Source: CADCWN01 sp046328475 | GTDB taxonomy: Bacteria; Chloroflexota; Chloroflexia; Thermomicrobiales; CADCWN01 | NCBI GenBank assembly: GCA_046328475.1 | Contig: JAXLWN010000009.1 | Location: 1 to 64,000 of the forward strand | Length of the DNA: 64,000 nt | Reading direction: 5' to 3' | In this document: piece by piece, positions 1 through 8,602 of the stretch | How the letters are laid out: the number at the start of each line of letters is the position of its first letter | How positions within the stretch are numbered: the first letter of the stretch is position 1 | Program-made: the position numbers and the translations under genes | Notes under the pieces: generated by a model | Database searches by the model: none | What the model was told of the DNA's origin: nothing | The model's input: only the letters and a program-made list of their open reading frames with translations

Positions 1-237
1 GGCGGGCAGTACCGGTTGATCTGCCCCCAGTGCGGCGACATGGTGCCGGTGACGGCGGTCAGCGACGATATCCAGCAGATCGATATTGTCTGCTACAACT
101 GCGGCTACGAGGACCATCTTGCCGACGGGATCGACGTGCAAGGTGTGGATGTCGCGCCGCAGCGGGCTAACGGTTCCGCGCCGATTATGGGCGACTTCGT
201 CGGCGGGCAGCAGATCGATCGCGCGCTATCGGCATGA
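1..237 (+). CDS. Zinc-ribbon protein, C-terminal part (5' end outside window)
   Basis: The frame is open from base 1 and in-frame codons precede the first possible start (TTG at 16), so the gene probably begins upstream of the window. Two CxxC pairs, CPQCG and CYNCG about 23 residues apart, form a rubredoxin-like or zinc-ribbon knuckle that would bind one Zn ion. No catalytic motif follows; the tail is polar and ends ...DRALSA. Function unknown; a small nucleic-acid or protein-binding zinc ribbon is the general expectation for this fold (inference). Confidence 0.55.
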   Translation, partial: GGQYRLICPQCGDMVPVTAVSDDIQQIDIVCYNCGYEDHLADGIDVQGVDVAPQRANGSAPIMGDFVGGQQIDRALSA

Positions 238-732
238 ACGTCGCGTAGCGCCCTCACCGCCGGTAGCATCGCAATCAGGGCCATCGCCCGGCGTTGTCGC
301 GGCGAGCGGCTTCAAGGCGCACCCGGCTGCGGGCCTGCGACTCAACCGCCACCCTGCCATTGTCTGCCGCAAGAGTCCATGCCTCTTTGGCGGCGTGCCG
401 CAGTTTGCGGCATGCCGCTGGCTTTTGTCTGCGGTGCAGGAGGGCAACGACGGCGACTTCGGACGAACGGATGGCGATCCGGGCAGCGCTCGATACCGAA
501 GCACCTATCCCGACCGATGAGAAGTCGGCGGAAAGCGACGGGGGAAGCGGACGACTCGGCGGTGGTGCTGGAGTGCGGACCCGCGTCAGGCCACAGCGCG
601 CTACTCTGGTGGCGAGGTGGGCGCAGTTGCGCCCCAGATGACAGCGGGCTACGATCTGGACGCGGACAGCGGGGCGGGACAGGTCCGGCCCCGGCGATCG
701 GCAGCAGGCAGCATGATCAGCAGGAGCGGCCA
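238..732. other. Intergenic stretch with no recognisable gene
   Basis: About 495 bases between the zinc-ribbon stop and the flavin-reductase GTG. Open frames exist on both strands but have the composition of random GC-rich frames, and none starts with a convincing ribosome binding site. No hairpin terminator, tandem repeat or tRNA was seen. Confidence 0.4.
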
Positions 733-1285
733 GTGAAGGAGAAGGTCCGCCTTCCCATTGACAAGCACGAGTGGCACCCCTCGCCGCTGCTCGGCCAGAT
801 CGTGCTGGTCACCACCGTCAACGAGGATGGCACGTCGAACATCGCGCCGAAGAGTTGGATCTCGATGATGGCGTTCCACCCCCCGATCGTGGCGCTCGGC
901 TGTAACCTACAGCACTGGACCGCCCGCAACATCCTGCGGAGCGGGGAGTTCGTGGTCAATGTCCCCGGTGCCGAGCTTGCGGAGACGGCCTGGCGGTTGA
1001 GCGCCCTACCCCACCCGCGCCCGATCGAAGCGGCGGGGCTCACCCCCGCGCCATCGGGGGTGGTGGCTGGGGCTGCTGGTGGAGGAGTGCCGCGCGCATC
1101 TCGAATGCTCCTCGATCGGCACCTGATCTACGGGGACGAGGTGGTGTTAATGGCGCGCATCACCATCGCGATCGATCGCGAGGCGACGCTGCGCGCCGAC
1201 CCCTACGGCTATTTGCGGCTGTTTGTCTTCCTGAAGGCGGCTCGGGGCCAGGATCGCGTAAGCCACGGTTGGGACTACGGTCTGA
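733..1285 (+). pseudogene. Flavin reductase-like FMN-binding protein, frameshifted
   Basis: Starts at GTG 733 behind CAGGAG (721-726). The N-terminal half reads as a flavin reductase-like/flavoredoxin domain, with HEWHPSPLLGQIVLVTT, then APKSWISMMAFHPP, then a segment with FVVNVPG. Such proteins bind FMN and reduce or transfer electrons from flavin. Between about 1045 and 1080 the frame slips: the family stretch EECRAHLECSSIG is encoded in the +1 frame at 1082-1120, after which the first frame resumes with IYGDEVVLMARI. These are two compensating single-base shifts. The C-terminus is also uncertain, because the original frame runs on antisense through the next gene; TGA at 1283-1285 in the +1 frame is the likeliest stop. 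It converges on the histidine phosphatase at 1288. Either a decayed gene or two sequencing indels. Confidence 0.6.
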
Positions 1286-1287
1286 AC

Positions 1288-1950
1288 CTATTGCCCGCTG
1301 ATCTCCGCACCGACGAGCGCAGCGAGGTGGTCGGTCACGTTGCGGCACACGAACGTGGCGGGCTGCCCGGCGGCCCAGGTTGCGGGCACGAGCGCCACCT
1401 CGGTCAGCGAGCAATTGTCGAGGCGCATGTGCTCGCGCGGCCAGCGATCACCCGGCTCGCGCAGCAGGTAGGAGATCGCCCAGGCCAGCGCGCCGCCGTG
1501 GGAAACGACGATCACCGGGGCGCCAGCATCCCCGTGGCGCGCAAGCAGCCACTCGATCTCATCGGCAGTGCGCCGCGCAACGTCGAAGCCATTCTCGCCC
1601 CCGGGCCAGCGGTAGCCGACGCCATCCGCCCGGAAAGCGGCCGACTCCTCGGGGAACTGCTCGCGCCAGCCATCGAAGGTGTGTCCCGCCGCCCGCCCAA
1701 CATTAATCTCGGCCCACGCCGGTCGCGCCTCCGGCTCGTGCCCGATAGCCGCGCCGATGACCTGCGCCGTATCGAGCGCCCGCTGCAACGGGCTACAGTA
1801 CAGCGCCTCCACGGCACCAAGCGTCGCCAGATGCGCCGCCACCTCCCGCGCCTGCCGTCGCCCCAACTCGGTCAGCGGGTCATGATCATCCTGCAACTGC
1901 CGCAGAATGTTCCCCACCGTCTGACCGTGCCGGACAAGCAGAAGACGCAT
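1288..1950 (-). CDS. Histidine phosphatase family protein (phosphoglycerate mutase-like), copy 1
   Basis: 220 residues from ATG 1950 (a GTG two codons upstream is possible). The branch-2 histidine phosphatase signature is complete: RHG at residues 7-9 (phosphohistidine H8), SPLQRALDTA with R57, E81 of AEINVG as acid, and VVSHGGALAW with H151. Family members hydrolyse phosphomonoesters (for example phosphoserine, alpha-ribazole phosphate or sugar phosphates) in the cytoplasm; the substrate cannot be read from sequence. A close paralogue lies immediately upstream in the same orientation (2087-2743), separated by heptamer arrays, so this is a tandem duplication. Confidence 0.85.
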   Translation of the reverse strand: MRLLLVRHGQTVGNILRQLQDDHDPLTELGRRQAREVAAHLATLGAVEALYCSPLQRALDTAQVIGAAIGHEPEARPAWAEINVGRAAGHTFDGWREQFPEESAAFRADGVGYRWPGGENGFDVARRTADEIEWLLARHGDAGAPVIVVSHGGALAWAISYLLREPGDRWPREHMRLDNCSLTEVALVPATWAAGQPATFVCRNVTDHLAALVGAEISGQ

Positions 1951-1971
1951 GGCCACCCCGAATCATGCGAA

Positions 1972-1999
1972 GTTCAAAGTTCCAGGTTCCAGGTTCAGG
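1972..1999. repeat. Heptamer tandem array, unit GTTCAAA/GTTCCAG
   Basis: Four consecutive 7-base units (GTTCAAA, GTTCCAG, GTTCCAG, GTTCAGG) just upstream of phosphatase copy 1. The same GTTCAAA unit recurs at 7399-7426 beside the MocR start. Confidence 0.8.
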
Positions 2000-2018
2000 G
2001 GTCAAGTACCCCAATGTT

Positions 2019-2086
2019 GAACGTAGAACGTAGAACGTAGAACTTTGAACCAACCCCTCAGCACTCAGCACTCAGCACTCAGCACT
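2019..2086. repeat. Heptamer tandem arrays GTAGAAC (x3) and CAGCACT (x4)
   Basis: GTAGAAC is repeated about 3.5 times at 2019-2043 and CAGCACT four times at 2059-2086. The second array ends exactly at the TGA stop (complement 2087-2089) of phosphatase copy 2. Read on the coding strand, the CAGCACT array presents TGA every seven bases, that is, in all three frames. Confidence 0.85.
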
Positions 2087-2743
2087 TCATTCTGGCGTCT
2101 GCCCCAACGCCGCCTCTTCCTCCGGTTCGGGCGAGAGGTGGCCGGTATCGTTGTGGCAGAGGAAACTGACGGCCTGCTCGTCCGCCTCGATCGTAATCTC
2201 GGTCAGCGAGCAATTGAGCAACTGGTGGGTGGGCCAGCGATCGCGCGGCTCGCGCAGCAGGTGGGCGATAATCCAGGCCAACGCGCCGCCGTGCGACACC
2301 ACCACCACCGCGCCCCGGTCCAGCCGGTGCGCGCTGATGATCCGGTCGATCTCGGCGGCCGTGCGCGCGGCGAGTTGCCGACCACTCTCGCCGCCCGGCC
2401 AGACGTAATCGATTCCCTCTTCGCGCCACCGCCGCACCGACTCCGGGTCGCGCTCCGACCACTCGTCGAAGGTGAACCCCGCCGCCTTGCCCACATCGAT
2501 CTCGGCCAGGCCGGGCAGGGCGATCGGGCGCAAACCGATCGCCGCGCCGATAATCGTCGCCGTCTCGACAGCCCGATTGAGCGGGCTGGTATACACCACG
2601 CGCAGATCCGGGCGATCCGCCAGGAACGAGGCAAGTTCGCCCGCCTGCCGCCGGCCACGCTCGGTCAGCGGCTCGTCGTGCTTCTGGAGCTGGCGCGTAA
2701 CATTACCGATCGATTCACCGTGCCGTACCAGGAGTAGCTGCAT
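2087..2743 (-). CDS. Histidine phosphatase family protein, copy 2
   Basis: 218 residues from ATG 2743. It has the same order and spacing of motifs as its neighbour: RHG at 7-9 with H8, SPLNRAVETA with R57, E81 in AEIDVG, and VVSHGGALAW with H151. The conserved spacing makes the two genes clear tandem paralogues. All catalytic residues are intact in both copies, so both are probably active phosphomonoesterases. The stop lies at the edge of the CAGCACT heptamer array. The frame continues open upstream of ATG 2743, but those residues have no family resemblance and overlap the upstream region of the M16 gene. Confidence 0.85.
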   Translation of the reverse strand: MQLLLVRHGESIGNVTRQLQKHDEPLTERGRRQAGELASFLADRPDLRVVYTSPLNRAVETATIIGAAIGLRPIALPGLAEIDVGKAAGFTFDEWSERDPESVRRWREEGIDYVWPGGESGRQLAARTAAEIDRIISAHRLDRGAVVVVSHGGALAWIIAHLLREPRDRWPTHQLLNCSLTEITIEADEQAVSFLCHNDTGHLSPEPEEEAALGQTPE

Positions 2744-2996
2744 CACGCCTCCGCGAGCACCCCACCGATAGCTGGATTTCGCCGCCTCTTTCCAGGGACA
2801 CCCCATCCGCCGGGCGACATCGCCCATCAGCGTCGGGGCGCACGGTCGGGTTCGCCCGGTGCGCCGATTCGACGGTATCGTAACACGCTGGTACCCAGAC
2901 GCACACCGCCGTGCGACAATTGCCGTATGAAGCGGGCGGCATTGGCCGAAACCGGTGCCGCCCGCGCGCAACGCGATTTCGCGACTGGAGCAACCC

Positions 2997-5726
2997 GTGA
3001 GCAGCACCACCTCGGCGAATGGCGGCGGGCAGACCCGCGAGACGGTCCTCCCGAACGGCCTCAGGATCCTGACGCGCGAGATGCACAGCGCGCCGATCAC
3101 GACCTTCTGGGTCTGGTACGGCGTGGGCGCTCGCAACGAAACCCCCGGCATCACCGGCGTCTCCCACTGGGTCGAGCACATGCTCTTCAAGGGCACGCCG
3201 AGTCTCCCGGCGGGTGAGATTTTCCGCCGGGTCAACAAGAACGGCGGCGTCCTGAACGCCTTCACCTCGCTCGACTACACCGCCTACTACTCCACGCTGC
3301 CGACCGACCGGATCGACATCGCCATCGGCATCGAGTCCGACCGCATGGTCAACGCGCGCTTCGACCCGGACGAGGTCGCCTCGGAGCGCACCGTGATCAT
3401 CTCCGAGAAGCAAGGCGGCGAGAACCACCCGACCGTCCACCTGCGCGAGACCGCGCTCGCCGCCGCCTTCCGCATCCACCCCTACCGGCAGGGCGTGATC
3501 GGCTACCTCAGCGACCTCCTGGCGCTGACGCGCGACGACCTCTACAACCACTATCGCACCTATTACGTCCCGAACAACGCCACGATCGTCGCGGTCGGCA
3601 GCTTCAACAGCGACGAGCTGATCGCCAGGCTCGAAGCGGCCTTCGGCGGCATCCCGCGCGGGGCCGATATCCCGAACGTGCGCCCGGTCGAGCCGGGGCA
3701 GGAAGGGGAGCGGCGCGTGATCGTGCGCCGACCCGGCCCGCTCCCCCACTTCCTCGCCCTCTACCACACGCCGGGAGCTGGCAGCCCCGATGTCTTCCCG
3801 CTGATGGTGCTCGACGCCGTGCTGGGCGGCGCGGGCGGACTCGGCATGGGCAACGGCGCGAGCCTCGGCCGCTCCTCGCGCCTCTACCGCGCCCTGGTGG
3901 AGACCGAACTGGCCTCCTCGGCCGGCTGCGGCTACGGCCTGATGCGCGACCCCTACCTCTTCAGCCTCTCCGCCGGGGTGCGGCCAAACGTCGATATCGC
4001 CGAAGTCGAGCGCGTCGCCCTGGGCCAGATCGACCGCCTGCGCGACGAACCTGTCTCGGACGAGGAGCTGGCCCGCGCGCAGAAGGGCCTGCGCGCCCAG
4101 TTCGCCTACGCCAACGAGGGCGTCAGCAACATCGCCTACTGGCTCGGCAGCCTCGCCACGATCCACACCCACACCCTCTACGACGAATTCCTCGACCGCC
4201 TCGCCACCGTCACCGCCGCCGACGTGCAGCGCGTCGCGCGCGAATACCTCTCCCCGGAGAACCGCACGGTGGGACATTTCGTGCCGAAGTCGGAAGTGGG
4301 AAGTGAGAAGTCGGAAGGCGCAGGGGCAGCCGCAGCCTTCGCGCCCGAAGTGGAGCGCCGCTGGTACACCGATCAGTGGGGTACTCAGAGCAGCGAAGAG
4401 GGCTTCGAGCAGGCCATGGCGAGCCCCGCAACGGCGTTTGGCGGCGAAGTCGTCAATTTCCAGCGCCGCGTGCTGCCGAACGGCATCGTCGTCCTGGGGA
4501 GCGAGCGCCCGGAATCGGCCTCGGTCGTCCTGCGGGCGCGGCTCCGCGCGGGCGGCCTCTTCGACGGCGAAGATACCGAAGGCTTATCGCGGCTGGTGGC
4601 GATCATGCTGCAACGCGGCACCGAGCGCCACACCTTCGTCGAACTGAACGAGCGCACCGACACGCTCGGCGCGTCCATCGGCGCAGAACCGGGGCGGCTG
4701 GTGGTCGATCTCCGCGTCCGCTGCCTCGTGGAGGACTTCGCCGAACTGACCAGCCTGCTGGCCGACGTCATCCGCCGCCCGACCTTCCCGGCGAGCGAAC
4801 TCGAAAAAGTGCGCGGCCAGACGCTCACCGCCATCATGCAAGGCGACCAGGATACCCGCACCGTCGCCGAGCGCGGCCTGCGCAAGCTGGCCTACCCCGC
4901 CGATCACCCCTACTCCCGCTCGATCACCGGCACGAAAGAATCGGTCACGTCGCTCGACCGCGACGCGCTCGTCGCCTTTCACCAGCTGCACTATCGCCCC
5001 GACGTGCTCTCCTTCTCGGTCGTCGGCGGCATCCCGTTCGACGAGGCGGTACGGGTCATCGACGAGAACTTCGGCGACTGGCGGTCCGACGGCGAGACCC
5101 CGGCCTTCAACATCCCGACCGCCGCGCTCCCGGTCGCGACCCAGCGGGAGGAGTTCACCATCGCCGGCAAGTCGCAATCGGACATCAGCGCCGGGCACCC
5201 GGCCCTGCCGCGTTCACACCCCGATTACTACGCGCTCGACGTGGCGAACTTCGTCCTCGGCCGCTTCGGCCTCTCCGGCCGACTCGGCAAGCGCATCCGC
5301 GAGGAGCAGGGCCTCGCCTACTCCACCTCGAGCAGCCTCGACGGCGGCATGGGACCGGGCCTCTGGGCGGCCCGCGCCGGGGTCAACCCGGCCAACGTGG
5401 ACAAGGCGATCGACAGCATGATCGTCGAACTGCGCCGCCTCCAGGACGAACCGGTCGGCGAGGATGAACTACTCGACGCCCAGGACTTCCTCACCGGCTC
5501 CCTCCCGCTCGCCCTGGAGAGCCAGGACGGCGTCGCCCGTTCCGCGCTCGACATCGAACTCTACGACCTCGGCCTCGACTACCTCGATCGCTACCCCGGC
5601 ATCATCCGCGCCCTCACGCGCGAACAACTCCAAACCGCCGCCCAGCGCCACCTGCACCCCGACAACCTCGCCATCACCGTCGCAGGCCCCGCTCGCGAGG
5701 AAGGCACAAAGAAGGGCGGCGAGTAG
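2997..5726 (+). CDS. Fused two-domain M16 family metallopeptidase
   Basis: 909 residues from GTG 2997, with GGAG at 2987-2990 as ribosome binding site. The first half is an active M16 (pitrilysin/mitochondrial processing peptidase-like) unit: HWVEH at residues 57-61 is the inverted zinc motif HxxEH, followed by FKGT. The second half (about residue 480 on) repeats the fold, starting RRVLPNGIVVLGSERPES, but has SRLVAIMLQRGT where HxxEH should be, so it is the inactive partner domain. Many bacteria encode the two halves as separate subunits; here they form one chain. The inter-domain linker (about residues 430-441, KSEVGSEKSEG) is encoded by a heptamer array at 4286-4320. Likely role: degradation of peptides in the cytoplasm or, if exported, the envelope; no signal peptide is visible. 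Confidence 0.9.
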   Translation: MSSTTSANGGGQTRETVLPNGLRILTREMHSAPITTFWVWYGVGARNETPGITGVSHWVEHMLFKGTPSLPAGEIFRRVNKNGGVLNAFTSLDYTAYYSTLPTDRIDIAIGIESDRMVNARFDPDEVASERTVIISEKQGGENHPTVHLRETALAAAFRIHPYRQGVIGYLSDLLALTRDDLYNHYRTYYVPNNATIVAVGSFNSDELIARLEAAFGGIPRGADIPNVRPVEPGQEGERRVIVRRPGPLPHFLALYHTPGAGSPDVFPLMVLDAVLGGAGGLGMGNGASLGRSSRLYRALVETELASSAGCGYGLMRDPYLFSLSAGVRPNVDIAEVERVALGQIDRLRDEPVSDEELARAQKGLRAQFAYANEGVSNIAYWLGSLATIHTHTLYDEFLDRLATVTAADVQRVAREYLSPENRTVGHFVPKSEVGSEKSEGAGAAAAFAPEVERRWYTDQWGTQSSEEGFEQAMASPATAFGGEVVNFQRRVLPNGIVVLGSERPESASVVLRARLRAGGLFDGEDTEGLSRLVAIMLQRGTERHTFVELNERTDTLGASIGAEPGRLVVDLRVRCLVEDFAELTSLLADVIRRPTFPASELEKVRGQTLTAIMQGDQDTRTVAERGLRKLAYPADHPYSRSITGTKESVTSLDRDALVAFHQLHYRPDVLSFSVVGGIPFDEAVRVIDENFGDWRSDGETPAFNIPTAALPVATQREEFTIAGKSQSDISAGHPALPRSHPDYYALDVANFVLGRFGLSGRLGKRIREEQGLAYSTSSSLDGGMGPGLWAARAGVNPANVDKAIDSMIVELRRLQDEPVGEDELLDAQDFLTGSLPLALESQDGVARSALDIELYDLGLDYLDRYPGIIRALTREQLQTAAQRHLHPDNLAITVAGPAREEGTKKGGE
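4286..4320 (+). repeat. Heptamer array GAAGTCG inside the M16 coding sequence
   Basis: Five 7-base units (GAAGTCG, GAAGTGG, GAAGTGA, GAAGTCG, GAAGGCG) within the linker between the two peptidase domains. Frame is maintained across it and it encodes a short Ser/Glu/Gly-rich stretch. All other heptamer arrays in the window are intergenic or at gene ends. Confidence 0.75.
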
Positions 5727-5741
5727 CCGCCAAGCAAAAGG

Positions 5742-5829
5742 GGACGGATTCTTCGCTACACTCAGAATGACAAGGAAGAGGTGTTATGCCTCTGTGGTGT
5801 CAATCTGAGCGCGTGCGAAGAATCCGTCC
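5742..5829. repeat. Inverted pair of the GAAGAATCCGTCC repeat (hairpin)
   Basis: A ~30-base copy in reverse orientation at 5742-5771 and one in forward orientation at 5799-5829 (GTCAATCTGAGCG ... GAAGAATCCGTCC) form a hairpin between the convergent ends of the M16 and MocR genes. Further copies of the same repeat lie at 45767-45796 and 51356-51388. The pair could terminate transcription from both sides (inference). Confidence 0.7.
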
Positions 5830-5856
5830 TCACGTCCTTTTAGAATCCAGACCAAC

Positions 5857-5926
5857 GGTGTGAACGTGGACACCCCAACGAAGCGGACAGAGAAAGCCCC
5901 TCACACCCATTGTCCACGTTCACACC
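5857..5926. repeat. Inverted pair of the 15-bp word GGTGTGAACGTGGAC
   Basis: An exact forward copy at 5857-5871 and an exact reverse-complement copy at 5912-5926, 40 bases apart, could form a 15-bp stem. The second copy contains the TGA stop of the MocR gene. The other exact single copies are at 14459, 19782, 22344, 25182, 42591 and 43771. Confidence 0.85.
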
Positions 5927-7389
5927 ACCGGCTCGCGCCCCTCCGGATGCGCCGATTGCGCCTCAACCTCGGCAATCGCACTAGCAAGTCGGCGCACCCC
6001 CTCCGAGATACGCTCCGGCGGGATGCCGGTGAAGCAGAGCCGCAGCTCGTGCCGCCCCCCACCATCGGCGTAGAAGCGCTCGCCTTCCACGAAGCGCACC
6101 CCCAGTCGCCCGGCTAGCTGGGCAACATCGCGCGCCGCGACACCATTGCCGAGTCGCGCCCAGAGATAAACACCGCCCGTCACCGGGCGCGTCGTCACCA
6201 TGCCCGGCGGCGTGAACTCGTCGAGCGCGGCCAGCATCGTGCGATGCCGGCGAGCCAACTCGCCGCGCAGCCGCTGCAAATGCTCGTCATAGCGGCGGCT
6301 GGTGATCAGTTCGGCCAGCACCAATTGCGGCAGCCCCGCGCAGAAAACGTCGCAACGCCCCTTAATCAGCGCCAATTGCTCCACGATCGGCTCCGGCGCA
6401 GCCAGCCACCCGAGACGCAAACCGGGCGCGAGCGTCTTGGAGTAGGTGCTGAGGCTGATCACCAACCCCTGGTCATCCAGGTCCCGCAGCGAGGGTGGCG
6501 GCGGACTGGTGTAGTAGAGATCGCGGTACGGCTCGTCCTCCACAATCGGCAGGTGATAGCGCGCCGCCAATTCGAGCAAATCGCGCTTGACCGACAGGGG
6601 GATCACCGCCCCGGTCGGATTCTGGAACGTGGGATTGGTGTAGAGCAGCTTGGGGCGATAGCGGAGAATCAGATCCTCCAGCTCATCCAGCGCCCCTTCC
6701 TCGCTGCGCCAGCCGACAATCGACGCCCCCGCTGCCCGGAAGATCTGGATCGCCCCCAGGTAGCCCGGCCGGTCCATCACCACCGTGTCGCCCGGATCGA
6801 GCAGGCAGCGCGCGACGATGTCGATCCCCTGCTGCGCCCCGGCCAGCACCAGCACCTGCTCCGGGCGCGTGCCGAGGCGCGCGGCCAGCGCCCGCCTGAG
6901 CGCCGGTTGCCCCTCGCTCGGCCCGAGGCTCAGCGCTGCAGGGTCGCGCGCCAGGATGCTATCGCTCAGCGCGCGGTAGTCATCCAGCGGGAACTGATCG
7001 AGCGTGGTCGTCCCGGCAGCAAAAGAGATAACATCGGTGTTAGCGTTATTCACAACCAGCGTACGAATCGTCTGGTCGAGCGTCCGCTGCGCCCCGAGCG
7101 CGACCTTGCCGCGCCACGCAAACGACGCATCGGTCGGCGTCGGATCGGCGCAGACGAACGTGCCGCGCCCCACATGCCCGCGCACCAACCCGCGCGAGGC
7201 CAGTTCGCGGTAGGCGCTGACCACCGTGGTGCGGCTCAGGCCAAGCTGATCCGCCAGGTCGCGCTCGGACGGCAACCGCTCGCCCGGCCGCAGATCCCCG
7301 ACCGCGATCGCCCCCGCCAGCGCATCGCCCAGTTGGAGATAGAGCGCCCGGTCGGACGTCGCGTTGATTTCGAGCTTCAGCGTATCCAT
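5920..7389 (-). CDS. MocR-type regulator: GntR winged helix fused to PLP aminotransferase-like domain
   Basis: 489 residues from ATG 7389; an ATG five codons upstream lies inside a heptamer array and is less likely. Residues ~12-78 are a GntR-type winged HTH (PSERDLADQLGLSRTTV, then the wing GHVGRGTFV). Residues ~120-480 are a fold-type I PLP domain with NPTFQNPTG, EDEPY (D285) and the PLP lysine K318 in STYSKTLAPGLRLGW. MocR proteins such as PdxR, GabR and EhuR use PLP or an external aldimine as effector. The gene is divergent from the branched-chain aminotransferase at 7567, so control of that gene, its own gene or both is the simplest hypothesis. The stop codon sits within a GGTGTGAACGTGGAC element. 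Confidence 0.9.
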   Translation of the reverse strand: MDTLKLEINATSDRALYLQLGDALAGAIAVGDLRPGERLPSERDLADQLGLSRTTVVSAYRELASRGLVRGHVGRGTFVCADPTPTDASFAWRGKVALGAQRTLDQTIRTLVVNNANTDVISFAAGTTTLDQFPLDDYRALSDSILARDPAALSLGPSEGQPALRRALAARLGTRPEQVLVLAGAQQGIDIVARCLLDPGDTVVMDRPGYLGAIQIFRAAGASIVGWRSEEGALDELEDLILRYRPKLLYTNPTFQNPTGAVIPLSVKRDLLELAARYHLPIVEDEPYRDLYYTSPPPPSLRDLDDQGLVISLSTYSKTLAPGLRLGWLAAPEPIVEQLALIKGRCDVFCAGLPQLVLAELITSRRYDEHLQRLRGELARRHRTMLAALDEFTPPGMVTTRPVTGGVYLWARLGNGVAARDVAQLAGRLGVRFVEGERFYADGGGRHELRLCFTGIPPERISEGVRRLASAIAEVEAQSAHPEGREPVV

Positions 7390-7398
7390 CACCACCCG

Positions 7399-7426
7399 GT
7401 TCAAAGTTCAAAGTTCAAGGTTCAAT
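7399..7426. repeat. Heptamer array GTTCAAA (x4) at the MocR 5' end
   Basis: Units GTTCAAA, GTTCAAA, GTTCAAG and GTTCAAT lie ten bases upstream of the chosen MocR start. The array occupies the MocR leader and is the same unit as at 1972. Confidence 0.8.
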
Positions 7427-7566
7427 GTTGCCATTGTCGCCGTTTATTCCGGCAAAGTAAAGGTCCATTGCGATATTGGCTCTTTTGCAATTGCCGATCA
7501 GCCCCATAATGGCATCCACCGGCGGTGCAATGGATGCATCGGCGAACTCAGCCGCAGGAGGGCAGC

Positions 7567-8514
7567 ATGGCGACCGCGCATCTCCCCTACGCCTACTTCG
7601 AAGGCCAGATCGTCCCCTTCGCCGACGCGAAGGTCAGCGTAGCCACCTCGACGTTCCAGTACGGCACCGGAGCCTTCGCCGGGATTCGCGGCTACCTCTC
7701 GGCCGATGGCGAGAACATCAACATCTTCCGCCTGCGCGACCACTGCGCCCGCTTCATGCAGTCGGCCGGGCTGATCAAGGTCGCGCTCCCGTTCGACCGC
7801 GACGGACTCTACGACATCGCGGTCGAACTGACCAGGCGCAACGCGCCGACCGGTGACGTCTACTACCGCCCGTTCGCCTACAAGGCCGGACTCGACCTCG
7901 GTCCCGCGCTCGACGGCATCGCCGACGGCTTCACCATGTTCATGGCCGCGATGGGCGACTACTACGACACCCAGGCCGGTCTCGCGATGATGGTCTCCTC
8001 CTGGCGGCGCATCGGCGACAACGCCATCCCGGCGCGCGGCAAGATCTCCGGCTCCTACGCCAACTCGGCCTTCGTCAAGGACGAGGCGCGGGCCTACGGC
8101 TTCGACGACGGCATCATGCTCAACGACCGGGGCAAGGTGAGCGAAGGGAGCGCCTACAACTGCTTCGTCGTGCGCAAGGGCACCCTGATCACCCCGCCGG
8201 TTACCGCCGACATCCTCGAAGGCATCACCCGCCGCTCCCTGATCGAACTGGCCCTGGAGCAGGGCATCCCCGTGGAGGAGCGCGAGATCGACCGCACGGA
8301 GCTCTACGTCGCGGACGAAATGTTCCTCTGCGGCACCGGCGTGCAACTCGCCCCGGTCACCAGCATCGACCGCCGCACCATCGGCAACGGTCGCCCCGGC
8401 CCGGTCACCCTGGCCATCCAGCAGCGCTTCTTCGACGTGATCCGCGCCCGGGTGCCCGAGTATAGCCACTGGCTGACCCCCGTGCCGGTAGCGCAAGCTG
8501 TCGCCGCCGACTAA
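7567..8514 (+). CDS. ilvE: Branched-chain amino acid aminotransferase (class IV, PLP)
   Basis: 315 residues from ATG 7567, directly behind CAGGAGGG. This is a class IV aminotransferase: the PLP lysine is K159 in ARGKISGSYANS, and the cofactor-binding Glu is E193 in KVSEGSAYN, followed by TPPVTADILEGITRRS and CGTGVQLAPVTSID, all typical of IlvE. It interconverts Leu, Ile and Val with their 2-oxo acids using glutamate/2-oxoglutarate in the cytoplasm. D-amino-acid aminotransferase and 4-amino-4-deoxychorismate lyase share the fold, but length and the EGITRRS region fit IlvE best. A hairpin follows the stop. Confidence 0.88.
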   Translation: MATAHLPYAYFEGQIVPFADAKVSVATSTFQYGTGAFAGIRGYLSADGENINIFRLRDHCARFMQSAGLIKVALPFDRDGLYDIAVELTRRNAPTGDVYYRPFAYKAGLDLGPALDGIADGFTMFMAAMGDYYDTQAGLAMMVSSWRRIGDNAIPARGKISGSYANSAFVKDEARAYGFDDGIMLNDRGKVSEGSAYNCFVVRKGTLITPPVTADILEGITRRSLIELALEQGIPVEEREIDRTELYVADEMFLCGTGVQLAPVTSIDRRTIGNGRPGPVTLAIQQRFFDVIRARVPEYSHWLTPVPVAQAVAAD

Positions 8515-8522
8515 ACGACCCA

Positions 8523-8558
8523 GGCGACCGGCAGCGTGGTGCTACGCCGCCGGTCGCC
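8523..8558 (+). terminator. GC-rich hairpin after ilvE
   Basis: A perfect 10-bp stem (GGCGACCGGC at 8523-8532 with GCCGGTCGCC at 8549-8558) starts 9 bases after the ilvE stop. There is no U-tract, so it may be a weak terminator or an mRNA 3'-end stabiliser. Confidence 0.5.
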
Positions 8559-8602
8559 CGCTCACTCGATACCGAGCTGATCAGGAACCCCAGGAGATTG
8601 GC

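Noticed and set aside
379..2040. A 553-residue plus-strand open frame
   Set aside because: Only its middle part (733-1285) is a flavin reductase; the rest is upstream non-coding sequence and the antisense of a histidine phosphatase gene.
2715..4277. 520-residue minus-strand frame opposite the M16 gene
   Set aside because: Val/Asp/Gly-rich composition expected of an antisense frame in GC-rich DNA; no start signal and no family motif.
5209..5224. Further copy of the 15-bp word (CCGCGTTCACACC in the M16 gene)
   Set aside because: Only 12 of 15 bases match and it encodes a normal stretch of the peptidase; compatible with chance.
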